From Paracoccus ravus (GTDB lineage: Bacteria; Pseudomonadota; Alphaproteobacteria; Rhodobacterales; Rhodobacteraceae), in assembly GCF_004522175.1 (NCBI RefSeq), contig NZ_SDEB01000017.1, positions 21,860 to 85,859 on the forward strand: a stretch of DNA of 64,000 nt, in the 5' to 3' direction. Positions 21,045-28,926 of this stretch are shown piece by piece. A model generated the notes under the pieces. That model made no database searches and had not been told where the DNA came from. It saw nothing but the letters and a program-made list of their open reading frames with translations. A program made the translations under genes and the position numbers. Positions within the stretch are counted from its first letter, which is position 1; every line of letters begins with the position of its first letter.

Positions 21045-21082
21045 CCACGGCGCTTTCGAAAATCGCGCTTTTGCATTATCAT

Positions 21083-21115
21083 CGGGCTTCGCAACCAGCA
21101 GCGAGGCCCGTTTTT
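21083..21115 (+). terminator. Intrinsic terminator of the rib-nusB operon
   Basis: A 10-bp stem (CGGGCTTCGC with GCGAGGCCCG, one wobble pair) and 8-base loop followed by TTTTT. The T-run ends one base before the ATG of the next small open reading frame. Confidence 0.8.
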
Positions 21116-21116
21116 C

Positions 21117-21470
21117 ATGCCAGGCCTGATCCGCCTCTACCTGCGCAGCACCGTCATCGGCGGGGTTTTGGCCGTTGTCTTCGTCGCCTTGCTGCTGGGC
21201 TTTGATTCCGCCGGATTGCGCCATCTGCTATTGGGCAGCGGTTCGGGGCTTGTTGGCCTGCTCCTGCTGACCTTTTTTCACGCGCTGCTCTTCTCGGGGG
21301 TGCAATTCGGCATCCGCATCATGCTGATGTCGGAAGGCGACTCGCGTCCGCGGCGCGGGAAAACGCATCGAATTGGACCAGATCGCGCTCTGTGCGAGTC
21401 GCGGCGAGCGGTCCCGCATGGCGTCGGCCACCTGTCCGAAAGGTCAGGTCGGAGGCAATTGTCACGCTAA
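21117..21470 (+). CDS. Small membrane protein of unknown function
   Basis: 117 residues. Two hydrophobic helices are predicted at about residues 10-30 and 38-62, after a short MPGLIRLYLRSTVIGG cytoplasmic start. The hydrophobic part resembles small uncharacterised rhodobacterial membrane proteins as I remember them. The last 40 residues are arginine-rich and of unusual composition, so the natural stop may have been lost by a frameshift. There is no Shine-Dalgarno; the nusB terminator abuts the ATG. Confidence 0.55.
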   Translation: MPGLIRLYLRSTVIGGVLAVVFVALLLGFDSAGLRHLLLGSGSGLVGLLLLTFFHALLFSGVQFGIRIMLMSEGDSRPRRGKTHRIGPDRALCESRRAVPHGVGHLSERSGRRQLSR

Positions 21471-21867
21471 GGACACGGAGATTCGGCGCTTCTGTGGATA
21501 AATTGCAACAGATCGCTGCGCCCGATCAGGCCGGCAAAACTGCACAGCTTCAGAGCAACTGGCTTTTATTGCAGTTCTAAGGCGAGATTTCAACCCCAGG
21601 CTGCATCCGGCCGTTCCGGCTTATTTGTTCATTTTGCAGAAAAAAGGCGAATGCGCCCAAATGGCGATGGGTAGTTCCATCACGAAAATCAGCGAGCGGA
21701 TTTCCGCTGACAGGAAAACGTGACGTTCTATTCACGTTTCCGCGATCAAATTGCAGGTTGGCCCGAGCCTTTATGCGCAAATCCCGACGATTTATTTCTT
21801 GTCCAGCAGTGATGCTCGTGAGGACCAGAGCAGTGGCCTCACGGACACGGTTAGAAGGACTCAGAAG
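21471..21867. other. Intergenic region upstream of the DUF481 outer-membrane protein gene
   Basis: About 400 bases without a convincing gene. It is more AT-rich than its surroundings. It contains an interrupted inverted repeat around 21712-21741 (GGAAAACGTGA facing TCACGTTTCC) and a short palindrome AGCGGATTTCCGCT just before it, either of which could be an operator for the downstream gene. Confidence 0.5.
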
Positions 21868-22788
21868 ATGAAAGCTCTTGCTTACCTCGCTGGCGCATCC
21901 GCCCTGGCAGTGGCGTTTTCTTCGCCCGCCTTTGCGCAACAGGAGATCGCCACCGGCGCGAATGCAACCGGCATCTCGGAAGTCAACGAGGGGATGAAAG
22001 ACGTCGAAGAAGCCGTTCGCGACGATTTCGACCGCTCCTCGGATGCCTATCGCTTTGGCCCCCCCGAACGTCAGGAAGGCGTTTTCGGTTCGATCGCGCT
22101 CAGCTATGTCGGTCGCACCGGCAACACTGAAAACCAGGACTTCAGCCTGTCGGGCCGCCTGTCCAGCAATGCGGGTGCCTTCTCGCAGTCGGTCGGGATC
22201 CTGCTTGAATATGGCGAGGACAATAACGGGGACAAGGATACGGACAAGACCTCGACCATCTATGAGGGCATGTACAATATCAATCCCAACTTCTACGCCT
22301 TTGCCCTCGGTCGTCTGACCACCGATGCGCTGGCCGATGACCCGATCAGCCTGGATGACGGGGATACGTTCGATGATCTCGATGGCCGGATGGAGCGTGA
22401 CGCCTATTTCGGTATCGGTCCGGGCTACAGGGTGATCAACAACGAAACCACCGCCTGGCGCGTGCAGGCCGCTGTCGGCATACGCTATACGAAGCAGGTC
22501 GATGTGATCGACCCCGTCGCCGAAACGCTTGAAAAAGATTCGGATACCGGCGTGGGTTATCTCGTGTCGTCGCGCTTCTATCACAAGTTCAACGACACGT
22601 TCTATCTGACCAACGACACCGACTACCTGACCTCGGACAGCAACGACACCGCGACCAACGACCTTGGTCTGAACTTCAAGATGTCGGATGCTTTCGCGAC
22701 GCGGATCTCGTACAAGACCGAATATGTTTCGGACCGTGCGATCCGTACCGACAATACGGTGGGCGTCTCGCTGGTCTATGGCTTCTAA
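21868..22788 (+). CDS. DUF481-family outer-membrane beta-barrel protein
   Basis: A 306-residue exported protein: signal peptide MKALAYLAGASALAVAFSSPAFA, then a mature part rich in alternating aromatic/polar strands ending in aromatic Phe (SLVYGF), the usual outer-membrane insertion signal. The GSIALSYVGRTGNTENQDFSLSGRL segment is characteristic of the DUF481/YdiY family of salt-induced barrels. The start at 21868 was chosen for its signal peptide. Single gene with its own terminator; function of the family is not established. Confidence 0.85.
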   Translation: MKALAYLAGASALAVAFSSPAFAQQEIATGANATGISEVNEGMKDVEEAVRDDFDRSSDAYRFGPPERQEGVFGSIALSYVGRTGNTENQDFSLSGRLSSNAGAFSQSVGILLEYGEDNNGDKDTDKTSTIYEGMYNINPNFYAFALGRLTTDALADDPISLDDGDTFDDLDGRMERDAYFGIGPGYRVINNETTAWRVQAAVGIRYTKQVDVIDPVAETLEKDSDTGVGYLVSSRFYHKFNDTFYLTNDTDYLTSDSNDTATNDLGLNFKMSDAFATRISYKTEYVSDRAIRTDNTVGVSLVYGF

Positions 22789-22818
22789 GACCCCTACTTC
22801 CCTTCTCTCTCAAAGTCT

Positions 22819-22844
22819 GGGTGGCCTTCGGGCCGCCCTTTTTT
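22819..22844 (+). terminator. Intrinsic terminator of the DUF481 gene
   Basis: 8-bp stem (GGGTGGCC/GGCCGCCC, one G-T pair) closed by a stable TTCG tetraloop and followed by six T residues. Confidence 0.9.
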
Positions 22845-23117
22845 CTTGCGAGGACAGGGGAAGAAGTGGCGGGAACCGCAGCAACCGTGGCAGCGCAGGT
22901 TTCCCCGAAAGCCTGGATGTCCAGGTGGGGACCAGGTAACGAGACCAGGGCCTCGACAGAGCCAGCCCCCTCGGTGAAATTATAGGCCAGTGGAAAAAAA
23001 GGCCGCGCACGCGAAGAGCAGAAACCCGCCTTGGCCTAGATAGGATGGCTGTGCCCCGGGTGCAAGCGGGGCCAGGTGCTGCTTGCAGGATGTTCTGCTT
23101 TAGTTCATGTTTATCCA
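22845..23117. other. Hairpin-rich intergenic region with minus-strand promoter-like motifs; possible small RNA
   Basis: No open reading frame is convincing here. On the minus strand a consensus-like promoter (TTGCAC, 17 bases, TATCTA at 23037-23065) faces a seven-base T-run at 22994-23000, and a perfect TATAAT lies at 22979-22984. The DNA beyond it is rich in complementary blocks such as CCTGGATGTCCAGG. I checked for signatures of SRP RNA, RNase P RNA and tmRNA and could not match any. Confidence 0.4.
23037..23065 (-). promoter_or_regulatory. Sigma-70-like promoter on the minus strand in the mmcB upstream region
   Basis: TTGCAC, a 17-base spacer and TATCTA, read on the minus strand. It points away from mmcB into a gene-free stretch, so its product would be a short non-coding RNA. 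Confidence 0.45.
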
Positions 23118-23585
23118 ATGAGTGATCCAGATCCCACCAGCGATGAACTCACCGCATTGAAGCCCGGCCAGCGCCTTGCGCGCGGCGTGTCGCGCCTCTT
23201 GACCTCGATGGGACATGCCGCGCTGTCGGAATTCGTTCCGCAACCGGGATTGCGTGTCGATGTCGTCTCGATCAGCCCAAAGGGCGAGATCTGGGTCATC
23301 GAATGCAAGAGTTGCCGGGCCGATTTTGTCTCGGACCGCAAATGGCAAAGCTATCTGGCATATTGCGACCGTTTCTTCTGGGCCGTCGACCCGGATTTCC
23401 CGGACGCGCTTCTGCCCGAGGGGGGTGGCCTGATCCGGGCGGATGGCTGGGGCGCCGAGATGATCCGCATGGCGCCCGAGACCCGGCTTGCGGCAGCCCG
23501 CCGCAGCCGGATCCTGCGGGACATTTCCCGGGTCTCGACGACCCGTCTGCTGGCCCTGACCGATCCCCACGCGTTCAGCGCCTAG
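23118..23585 (+). CDS. mmcB: MmcB family DNA repair protein (putative endonuclease-like fold)
   Basis: 155 residues. The family hallmark is the PD-(D/E)XK-like core: LRVDVVSISPKGEIWVIECKSCRADFVSDRKWQSYLAYCDRFFWAV, with Asp48, Glu60 and Lys62 as likely nuclease-site residues (numbering approximate). MmcB was described in Caulobacter as part of the SOS-linked DNA damage response. It starts at 23118 without a strong ribosome site. Its 3' end overlaps the convergent small gene by 11 bases. Confidence 0.85.
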   Translation: MSDPDPTSDELTALKPGQRLARGVSRLLTSMGHAALSEFVPQPGLRVDVVSISPKGEIWVIECKSCRADFVSDRKWQSYLAYCDRFFWAVDPDFPDALLPEGGGLIRADGWGAEMIRMAPETRLAAARRSRILRDISRVSTTRLLALTDPHAFSA

Positions 23586-23796
23586 GTTTTTTCCCGGGCT
23601 TGCCGCTTTTGCCCGCCATGTCGCGCGCGGCTTCTGCCGCCGCCAGCAGTTCCTCGGCGATTTCCTCGGCCTCCTCGGGATCGAAATCCAGGGGAAGGTC
23701 GACGCCGTCGCCCTCGATATAGATGCGAACCATGCCGCGATCGGTGGGTCCGATCTGGATATTCGCGGCGATTTCGCTTTCGCTGTTGATGCCCAT
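23575..23796 (-). CDS. Small acidic conserved protein of unknown function
   Basis: 73 residues: a short beta-rich N-terminus (NIQIGPTDRGMVRIYIEGDGVDLPLDFDPEEAEEIAEELLAAAEAARD) followed by a basic, glycine/lysine tail. A good Shine-Dalgarno (GGAAGGG) precedes the ATG. I recognise it as a small conserved alphaproteobacterial protein type lacking an assigned function. Likely real because of ribosome site, acidic helix and conserved layout opposite mmcB. Confidence 0.7.
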   Translation of the reverse strand: MGINSESEIAANIQIGPTDRGMVRIYIEGDGVDLPLDFDPEEAEEIAEELLAAAEAARDMAGKSGKPGKKPRR

Positions 23797-23871
23797 GTCT
23801 GGCCCTTCCGGCTTCTGTTGCTGACCTGAGAAAATTTCTTACTTCAGGTGAAGATTTCCGGCAAGACAGGG

Positions 23872-23900
23872 TTGCACCCCCCGGAATCCGGTTATATTAC
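23872..23900 (+). promoter_or_regulatory. Promoter of tRNA-His
   Basis: TTGCAC, 17-base spacer, TATTAC, ending ten bases before the mature tRNA 5' end. A TATATT hexamer with a 15-base spacer overlaps it. Confidence 0.6.
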
Positions 23901-23909
23901 GCCCCCAGT

Positions 23910-23986
23910 GCCGCCTTAGCTCAGTTGGTTAGAGCGCTAGATTGTGGATCTAGAGGTCCCCCGTTCGAGCCGGGGAGGCGGTACCA
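23910..23986 (+). tRNA. tRNA-His (GTG)
   Basis: 77 bases folding into a full cloverleaf: D-arm GCTC...GAGC, anticodon stem CTAGA/TCTAG around the anticodon GTG, T-arm CCCCG TTCGAGC CGGGG, encoded CCA. The acceptor begins G1 paired with T72 and the discriminator is A73, with no additional G-1. That combination is the known alphaproteobacterial exception to the universal tRNA-His G-1 rule. Confidence 0.96.
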
Positions 23987-24138
23987 TCTTTCCCCCGAAA
24001 ATCGCTGATGAATTTCCGGTCCCTGCGGGGCGCGGGCATGGCGCCTTGCCGCTTTTTGGCTGGCCCGGCCGGTCCGAAGCTTGCAAAGCGCATCTACCCA
24101 AGTCACAACACCGGTCGAACTTGACTGGAGCATTCCGC

Positions 24139-25089
24139 ATGAACCTTTTCGTTGCCCTCCAGATGGACCCGATCGAGCATGTCTCGATCGAAGGGGACAG
24201 CACTTTCCGACTGGGGCTTGAAGCCGAGGCCCGTGGCCATCGCCTGTTTCAATACACGGCCGACCGGCTCAGCTATGTCGAGGGCCGCCTGATCGCAAAG
24301 GGCCGTCCCGTGACTTTGCGCCGCGAGCAGGGGAACCATGTCACTTTCGGCGATTGGGCCGAGATGGACCTGTCGGAATTCGACGTCGTCTGGCTGCGGC
24401 AGGACCCGCCATTCGACATGGGCTATATCACCAATACCCATCTGCTGGACCGCGCCCATCCCCAAACCTTCGTCGTCAACGATCCTTTCTGGGTGCGCAA
24501 CTGCCCGGAAAAACTGCTCGTGCTGGATTTTCCGGACCTGACTCCGCCGACGGTCATCACCCGTGACATCGCCCAGATCCGTGCCTTCCGCGAACGTCAT
24601 GGCGACATTATCGTGAAGCCGCTTTACGGCAATGGCGGCGCAGGGATCTTTCACCTGCGGCCGAATGATCCGAACCTGTCCTCGCTTGTCGAGACCTTCT
24701 CGGGGATCAATCGCGAGCCGGTCATCGCGCAGAGATACCTGCCCGAGGTCGTCAAGGGCGACAAGCGCATCATCCTTGTCGATGGCGAACCGGTCGGGGC
24801 AATCAACCGCGTTCCGGCCGCAGGTGAGGCGCGTTCCAACATGCATGTGGGGGGACGGCCCGAAAAGGTCGGATTGACCGAGCGCGAGCGCGAGATCTGT
24901 GCGATCATCGGCCCGGTCCTGCGCGAAAAGGGTCTACTTTTTACCGGAATCGACGTGATTGACGGATGGCTGACCGAAATCAACGTGACCTCTCCGACCG
25001 GCATTCAGGAACTCGAGCGTTTCGACGGGATCAATGCTGCCGCGCTGATCTGGGACGCCGTCGAAAGACGCATTGCCGAGCGCGAGTGA
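24139..25089 (+). CDS. gshB: Glutathione synthetase
   Basis: A 316-residue ATP-grasp enzyme joining gamma-glutamylcysteine and glycine. Start [23 protein letters not shown] is the standard GshB N-terminus, with GGAG nine bases upstream. Diagnostic: [18 protein letters not shown], the ATP-grasp lysine segment [16 protein letters not shown], and [24 protein letters not shown] at the metal/substrate site. Standalone gene just past tRNA-His. Confidence 0.96.
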   Translation: MNLFVALQMDPIEHVSIEGDSTFRLGLEAEARGHRLFQYTADRLSYVEGRLIAKGRPVTLRREQGNHVTFGDWAEMDLSEFDVVWLRQDPPFDMGYITNTHLLDRAHPQTFVVNDPFWVRNCPEKLLVLDFPDLTPPTVITRDIAQIRAFRERHGDIIVKPLYGNGGAGIFHLRPNDPNLSSLVETFSGINREPVIAQRYLPEVVKGDKRIILVDGEPVGAINRVPAAGEARSNMHVGGRPEKVGLTEREREICAIIGPVLREKGLLFTGIDVIDGWLTEINVTSPTGIQELERFDGINAAALIWDAVERRIAERE

Positions 25090-25102
25090 AACTAGTCGGA
25101 TC

Positions 25103-25264
25103 TCAGCGGCAATCCCCGCCGCTGAGGTCGAGGCCCAGCCGGTGGCTGCGCAATTCCCGGCTGCAGATCAGCATCGGGCAGGAACTTGCATAGGGGCAGG
25201 GCTTGCCGTCCTGGGCCGGGCAGCGCCTGGCCGGTTGCCGCGATTTGTTCAGGATCCGGATCAT
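25103..25264 (-). CDS. Small cysteine-rich protein, 53 residues, coupled to the upstream gene
   Basis: Begins at the ATG at 25264 overlapping the stop of the preceding gene (ATGA) and ends at the TGA at 25103. Sequence contains six cysteines, four of them in a 20-residue stretch (RRCPAQDGKPCPYASSCPMLIC), spaced like a small metal-binding knuckle. No homologue is recognised. The tight overlap with its neighbour is the main argument that it is a gene. Confidence 0.5.
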   Translation of the reverse strand: MIRILNKSRQPARRCPAQDGKPCPYASSCPMLICSRELRSHRLGLDLSGGDCR

Positions 25265-25515
25265 TTCAGTTTTCCCATGATAAGGATGCCGCCCGCAGGC
25301 CCCATGCCGAGTGCCGGGCGTTGAGGTGCAGAGCCGTGGCTCTGTTCGGTGTCAAGCATCAAGGATGCGCCGGGCTCGGACCACATGATCCGGCCGGGAT
25401 CGACGCCAATATCGCGCATCAGATAGGCGTTCAGCCGATCCGCAACGCAGGCCGGCAGGCGCGATTGCCGGATCTGCGCTTTGTCACGGTGGCAAATGAG
25501 GGTTCTTATGGACAT
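25261..25515 (-). CDS. Small protein of unknown function (DUF1127-like?)
   Basis: 84 residues from the ATG at 25515 (a longer frame from 25626 exists). The middle LPACVADRLNAYLMRDIGVDPGRI reminds one of DUF1127 proteins, which carry an RDIG motif, but the match is weak. The C-terminus is glycine/methionine-rich. Coupled to the cysteine-rich small gene downstream through ATGA. Lies after uraH on the same strand but 178 bases away, behind a hairpin. Confidence 0.5.
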   Translation of the reverse strand: MSIRTLICHRDKAQIRQSRLPACVADRLNAYLMRDIGVDPGRIMWSEPGASLMLDTEQSHGSAPQRPALGMGPAGGILIMGKLK

Positions 25516-25640
25516 CGTCTGGCCTATGGAACGGGTTTCGTTCCAAAGCTTTTCGCAGACAGCCGTCATTGCGGCGTGAAAATGCAGGCGGCGGGCCGTT
25601 AAAATTGCGTGAAATCGTACCGGCACGCGTCCGCAGGGAA

Positions 25641-25666
25641 GGGCCGACCCTGTCGCAGGTCAGCCC
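25641..25666 (-). terminator. Possible terminator after uraH
   Basis: On the minus strand, 9-bp arms GGGCTGACC and GGTCGGCCC (one wobble) with an 8-base loop, followed only by TTCCC. Lacks a proper T-run, so a weak or Rho-assisted end of the bhc-purine run. Confidence 0.4.
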
Positions 25667-25693
25667 GAGGCAGCGCCATGGCGCAAGGGGCGA

Positions 25694-26044
25694 TCAGCTG
25701 CCGCGATAAGTCGAATAGCCATAGGGCGAGATCAGCAGCGGCACGTGGTAATGGTCCTGCTCGGACATGCCAAAACGCAGAGGGATCACGTCGAGGAAGC
25801 GGGGTTTCGCCGCCTCATGCCCCTGTGCGTCGAGCCATGCGCCGACATGGAACAGAAGTTCATATTCGCCGGTTTCGAACTCGGTTTCGGGCAGGATCTG
25901 GGCGTCCGTACGACCGTCATGGTTGGTGACGGTTTCCTTGATGAGACGACGCTCGGGGTCGAGACGGAAAAGCTCGATCTTCATGCCCTGCGCAGGCGCG
26001 CCCTTGGCGGTATCGAGTACATGGGTCGTGAGAAAGCCGGCCAT
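25694..26044 (-). CDS. uraH: 5-hydroxyisourate hydrolase (transthyretin-like)
   Basis: About 116 residues; ends with the family signature YRGS and contains TTHVLDTAKGAPAQGM near the start and the histidine-rich active-site strands (HDGRTDA, FHV). It opens the ring of 5-hydroxyisourate made from urate. Start at the second of two adjacent ATG codons (26044), six bases after AAAGGA; 26047 is equally possible. It is the last gene of the run that begins with bhcA, 11 bases after the deaminase. Urate oxidase and UraD are not in the window. Confidence 0.93.
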   Translation of the reverse strand: MAGFLTTHVLDTAKGAPAQGMKIELFRLDPERRLIKETVTNHDGRTDAQILPETEFETGEYELLFHVGAWLDAQGHEAAKPRFLDVIPLRFGMSEQDHYHVPLLISPYGYSTYRGS

Positions 26045-26055
26045 CATGGGTCCTT

Positions 26056-27396
26056 TCAATTGGCGAGGCGGATGGTGGCCGTGCGGGCCTCATCGTTCAG
26101 TTTGCGGGTGTCTGCGGTCAGAAGGTGGTGGTCGCGCACGACCGCGCGGCCTTCGACATAGACGGATTTGGCACGCATCGGCGCGCAAAAGACCAGTGCC
26201 GCGACCGGGTCCCATTCGCCCGCTGCCGCAAGCTCGGTAATGTCCCACAGGACCAGATCTGCGCGCATTCCGGGCGCAAGGCTGCCAAGATCGCTGCGGC
26301 CAAGGACACGGGCACCGCCAAGGGTCGCGATCTCCAGCGCCTCGCGCGCACCCATCGCGGCGGCGCCGTTTTTCAGCCGCGCCATCAGCATGGCCTGACG
26401 TGCCTCAAGGCCCAGATGCGAACAATCATTCGAGGCCGAGCCATCAACGCCCAAGCCCACCGGCACGCCCGCATCCCGCATCTGGCGGATCGGGGCAATC
26501 CCCGAGGCCAGTCGCGCATTCGAGCAGGGACAATGGGCAACGCCGGTACCGGTGCGGGCGAAGAGGTCGATTTCCTTGTCCGAGAGCTTCACGCAATGTG
26601 CGTGCCAGACATCGTCGCCGGTCCAGCCGAGGCTTTCGGCGTAATCGCCCGGCAACATACCGAAATTTTCCAGAGAATAGGCGATATCCTCGTCATTCTC
26701 GGCCAAATGGGTGTGCAGACGTACGCCCTTTTCGCGCGCGAGGATCGCCGCATCGCGCATGAGTTCCCGACTGACCGAGAAGGGCGAGCAGGGCGCAAGC
26801 CCGACCTGAACCATCGCGCCGGGGTTTGGATCGTGGAAGGCAGCGACAAGGCGCTCGCTATCCTTCAGGATCGAGGCTTCGGCCTCGACCAGCGCATCCG
26901 GCGGCAGACCACCCTTGCTTTCGCCGATGGACATGGCCCCACGCGTGGCGTGAAAGCGGATGCCGATTTCCGAAGCCGCCTCGATGCTGTCATCCAGCCG
27001 CGAGCCATTCGGGAACAGATACAGATGGTCGGAGGAGCAGGTGCAGCCCGACAGCGCCAGCTCGGCCAGACCGACCTTGGCCGACAGTTTGATATCGCCG
27101 GGCGTCATGCGCGCCCAGATCGGGTAAAGCGTCCGAAGCCAACCGAACAGGGCCGCATCCTGTGCGGCGGGCACGGCGCGGGTCAGGGTCTGGAACAGGT
27201 GGTGGTGGGTGTTGATCAGGCCGGGGGTGACGACGCAGCCCTTGGCCTCGACCACTTCCGCACCGTCCGAGGGAAGATTCGTGCCGATGGCGAGGATAAC
27301 CCCGCCACCGATGAGAACGTCTCCGCCCGCGATCTCGCGCCGGGTTCCGTCCATTGTGACGACCACCTCGGCCTTGCGGATCAGGGTTCGGGTCAT
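26056..27396 (-). CDS. 8-oxoguanine deaminase-type amidohydrolase
   Basis: 446 residues of the metal-dependent amidohydrolase superfamily: INTHHHLFQTLTRAVP (first metal histidines, replacing the usual HxH), CSSDHLYLFPNG, HTHLAENDEDI, HAHCVKLSDKEIDLFARTGTGVAHCPCSNARLASG and GVDGSASNDCSHLG. That set matches 8-oxoguanine deaminases, which convert 8-oxoguanine to urate; hydroxydechloroatrazine hydrolases are related. Located between an NCS2 purine permease and uraH, which favours a purine substrate. Spacing to both neighbours is about 11 bases. Confidence 0.85.
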   Translation of the reverse strand: MTRTLIRKAEVVVTMDGTRREIAGGDVLIGGGVILAIGTNLPSDGAEVVEAKGCVVTPGLINTHHHLFQTLTRAVPAAQDAALFGWLRTLYPIWARMTPGDIKLSAKVGLAELALSGCTCSSDHLYLFPNGSRLDDSIEAASEIGIRFHATRGAMSIGESKGGLPPDALVEAEASILKDSERLVAAFHDPNPGAMVQVGLAPCSPFSVSRELMRDAAILAREKGVRLHTHLAENDEDIAYSLENFGMLPGDYAESLGWTGDDVWHAHCVKLSDKEIDLFARTGTGVAHCPCSNARLASGIAPIRQMRDAGVPVGLGVDGSASNDCSHLGLEARQAMLMARLKNGAAAMGAREALEIATLGGARVLGRSDLGSLAPGMRADLVLWDITELAAAGEWDPVAALVFCAPMRAKSVYVEGRAVVRDHHLLTADTRKLNDEARTATIRLAN

Positions 27397-27407
27397 GTCT
27401 TGTCCTT

Positions 27408-28889
27408 TCAGTGGGCTTCGGCGGCGTGGCCAGCGGCGCGGATATCATCCTCGCATGCTTCGGGCGCGCCGTTGAAATACCAGTTCAGAGCCACCGCCGA
27501 AAGCGTCGCGAGCAGGATACCGGAATGGATCAGCGGATGGATCGCATGTGGCATCCATTGGTTGAAGTCGGGGGCCACCATCGGGATCATCGCCATGCCG
27601 ATCGAGATCGCGACGATGAACAGATTGTGGCGGTTTCCGGCGAAATCCACATTGGCAAGGATGCGGATGCCGGTCGCGGCGACCATGCCGAACATCACCA
27701 GACCCGCGCCGCCCAGAACGGTTGTCGGCAGGCTTTCGACCAGCGCGCCCATCTTGGGGATCAGGCCCAGGACGATCATGATGACCCCGCCCGCCACGCA
27801 GACAAAGCGCGAGCGGATGCCGGTCACGCCGACAAGGCCGACGTTCTGGCTGAACGAAGTATAGGGGAAGGTGTTGAAAAGCCCGCCAAGCGCCGTGCCC
27901 AGACCGTCCACGCGCAGGCCAGCGGACAGCGCCTTCGGCGTGATCTTGCGGCCGCAGATTTCGCCAAGGGCAAGGAACATACCGGTCGATTCCACCATCG
28001 TCACAAACATGACCAGCAGCATCGTGGCGATCATCACCGGATCAAACAACGGCATTCCGAAATGGAAGGGCTTGATCGGCGCGAACCATGCAGCTTCTGA
28101 GACGGCCTCGAAATGCATCATGCCCATGCTCGCGGCCAGCACGCCGCCGCCGACGATGCCGAGCAGCACCGCGATGTTCGAGACGAACCCCTTGCCGAAG
28201 CGCGACAGAGCCAGGATCGCGCCCAGCACGACCAGACCGATGATGATGTTCTGCGCCGAGGCATAGGCCGGGTTCGGCACTGTCGGAACCAGCTTGACGC
28301 CCTCGGGGACGCCGCCAGCGGCAATGGCCGCGTTCAACCAGTCCTGCTGGGCGGGATCGACGAGCTTCGGCGCGGTCGGGCCGACCGGCAGACCAAAAAT
28401 CCAGTTGATGCCGATGGGCATCAGGCTGACGCCGATCGCCAAAATCACCGTGCCCGTCACAGCGCTGGGAAAGAAACGCAGCAAACGGCTGACAAAAGGA
28501 GCGAGGAAGATCGAGATAACACCGGCGGCAATGATCGAGCCGAAGAGCATCCGCGCGCCCTCGGTCCCCGGATTGGCGCTGGCGATGGACACCATCGGCC
28601 CGACGGCGGCAAAGGTCACGCCCATCATCACCGGCAGCTTGATCCCGAACCATTGCGTCGCGCCCATCGATTGGATGATCGAGACGATGCCGCAGACAAA
28701 AAGGTCGGCTGAAATCAGAAAGGCCACGTCTTGCGGCGAAAGCTGCAGGGCGCGGCCCACGATCAGGGGCACGGCAATCGCCCCCGCATACATGACAAGC
28801 ACATGCTGGAAACCCAGCGTGAACAGCCGGGGTGCCGGCAGGATTTCTTCGACCGGGTCTATGACCCGGCCGGTTTCTGGCAGTGACAT
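27408..28889 (-). CDS. NCS2-family nucleobase/cation symporter (xanthine/urate permease)
   Basis: 493 residues with about 14 membrane segments. NCS2 signatures: FTLGFQHVLVMYAGAIAVPLIVGRALQL at the N-terminus, the substrate-site helix with ESTGMFLALGEICGRKI, and GLFNTFPYTSFSQNVGLVGVTGIRSRFV. The last (NVGxxxxTG) pattern points to xanthine/urate transporters rather than uracil. GGAGGAGAACC precedes the ATG. It begins 37 bases after bhcD with no terminator between, so it probably belongs to the bhc transcript. Confidence 0.9.
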   Translation of the reverse strand: MSLPETGRVIDPVEEILPAPRLFTLGFQHVLVMYAGAIAVPLIVGRALQLSPQDVAFLISADLFVCGIVSIIQSMGATQWFGIKLPVMMGVTFAAVGPMVSIASANPGTEGARMLFGSIIAAGVISIFLAPFVSRLLRFFPSAVTGTVILAIGVSLMPIGINWIFGLPVGPTAPKLVDPAQQDWLNAAIAAGGVPEGVKLVPTVPNPAYASAQNIIIGLVVLGAILALSRFGKGFVSNIAVLLGIVGGGVLAASMGMMHFEAVSEAAWFAPIKPFHFGMPLFDPVMIATMLLVMFVTMVESTGMFLALGEICGRKITPKALSAGLRVDGLGTALGGLFNTFPYTSFSQNVGLVGVTGIRSRFVCVAGGVIMIVLGLIPKMGALVESLPTTVLGGAGLVMFGMVAATGIRILANVDFAGNRHNLFIVAISIGMAMIPMVAPDFNQWMPHAIHPLIHSGILLATLSAVALNWYFNGAPEACEDDIRAAGHAAEAH

Positions 28890-28926
28890 GGTTCTCCTCC
28901 CTATGTCTTGCTGTCTTTGCCCCAGG

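Noticed and set aside
22845..22990. SRP RNA, RNase P RNA or tmRNA in the mmcB upstream region
   Set aside because: The invariant sequences (GGAAGGAAGCA-type SRP loop, P4 helix of RNase P, tmRNA tag) were not found on either strand.
25641..25666. Strong intrinsic terminator of the bhc-purine run
   Set aside because: The hairpin lacks a T-run; kept only as a low-confidence feature.
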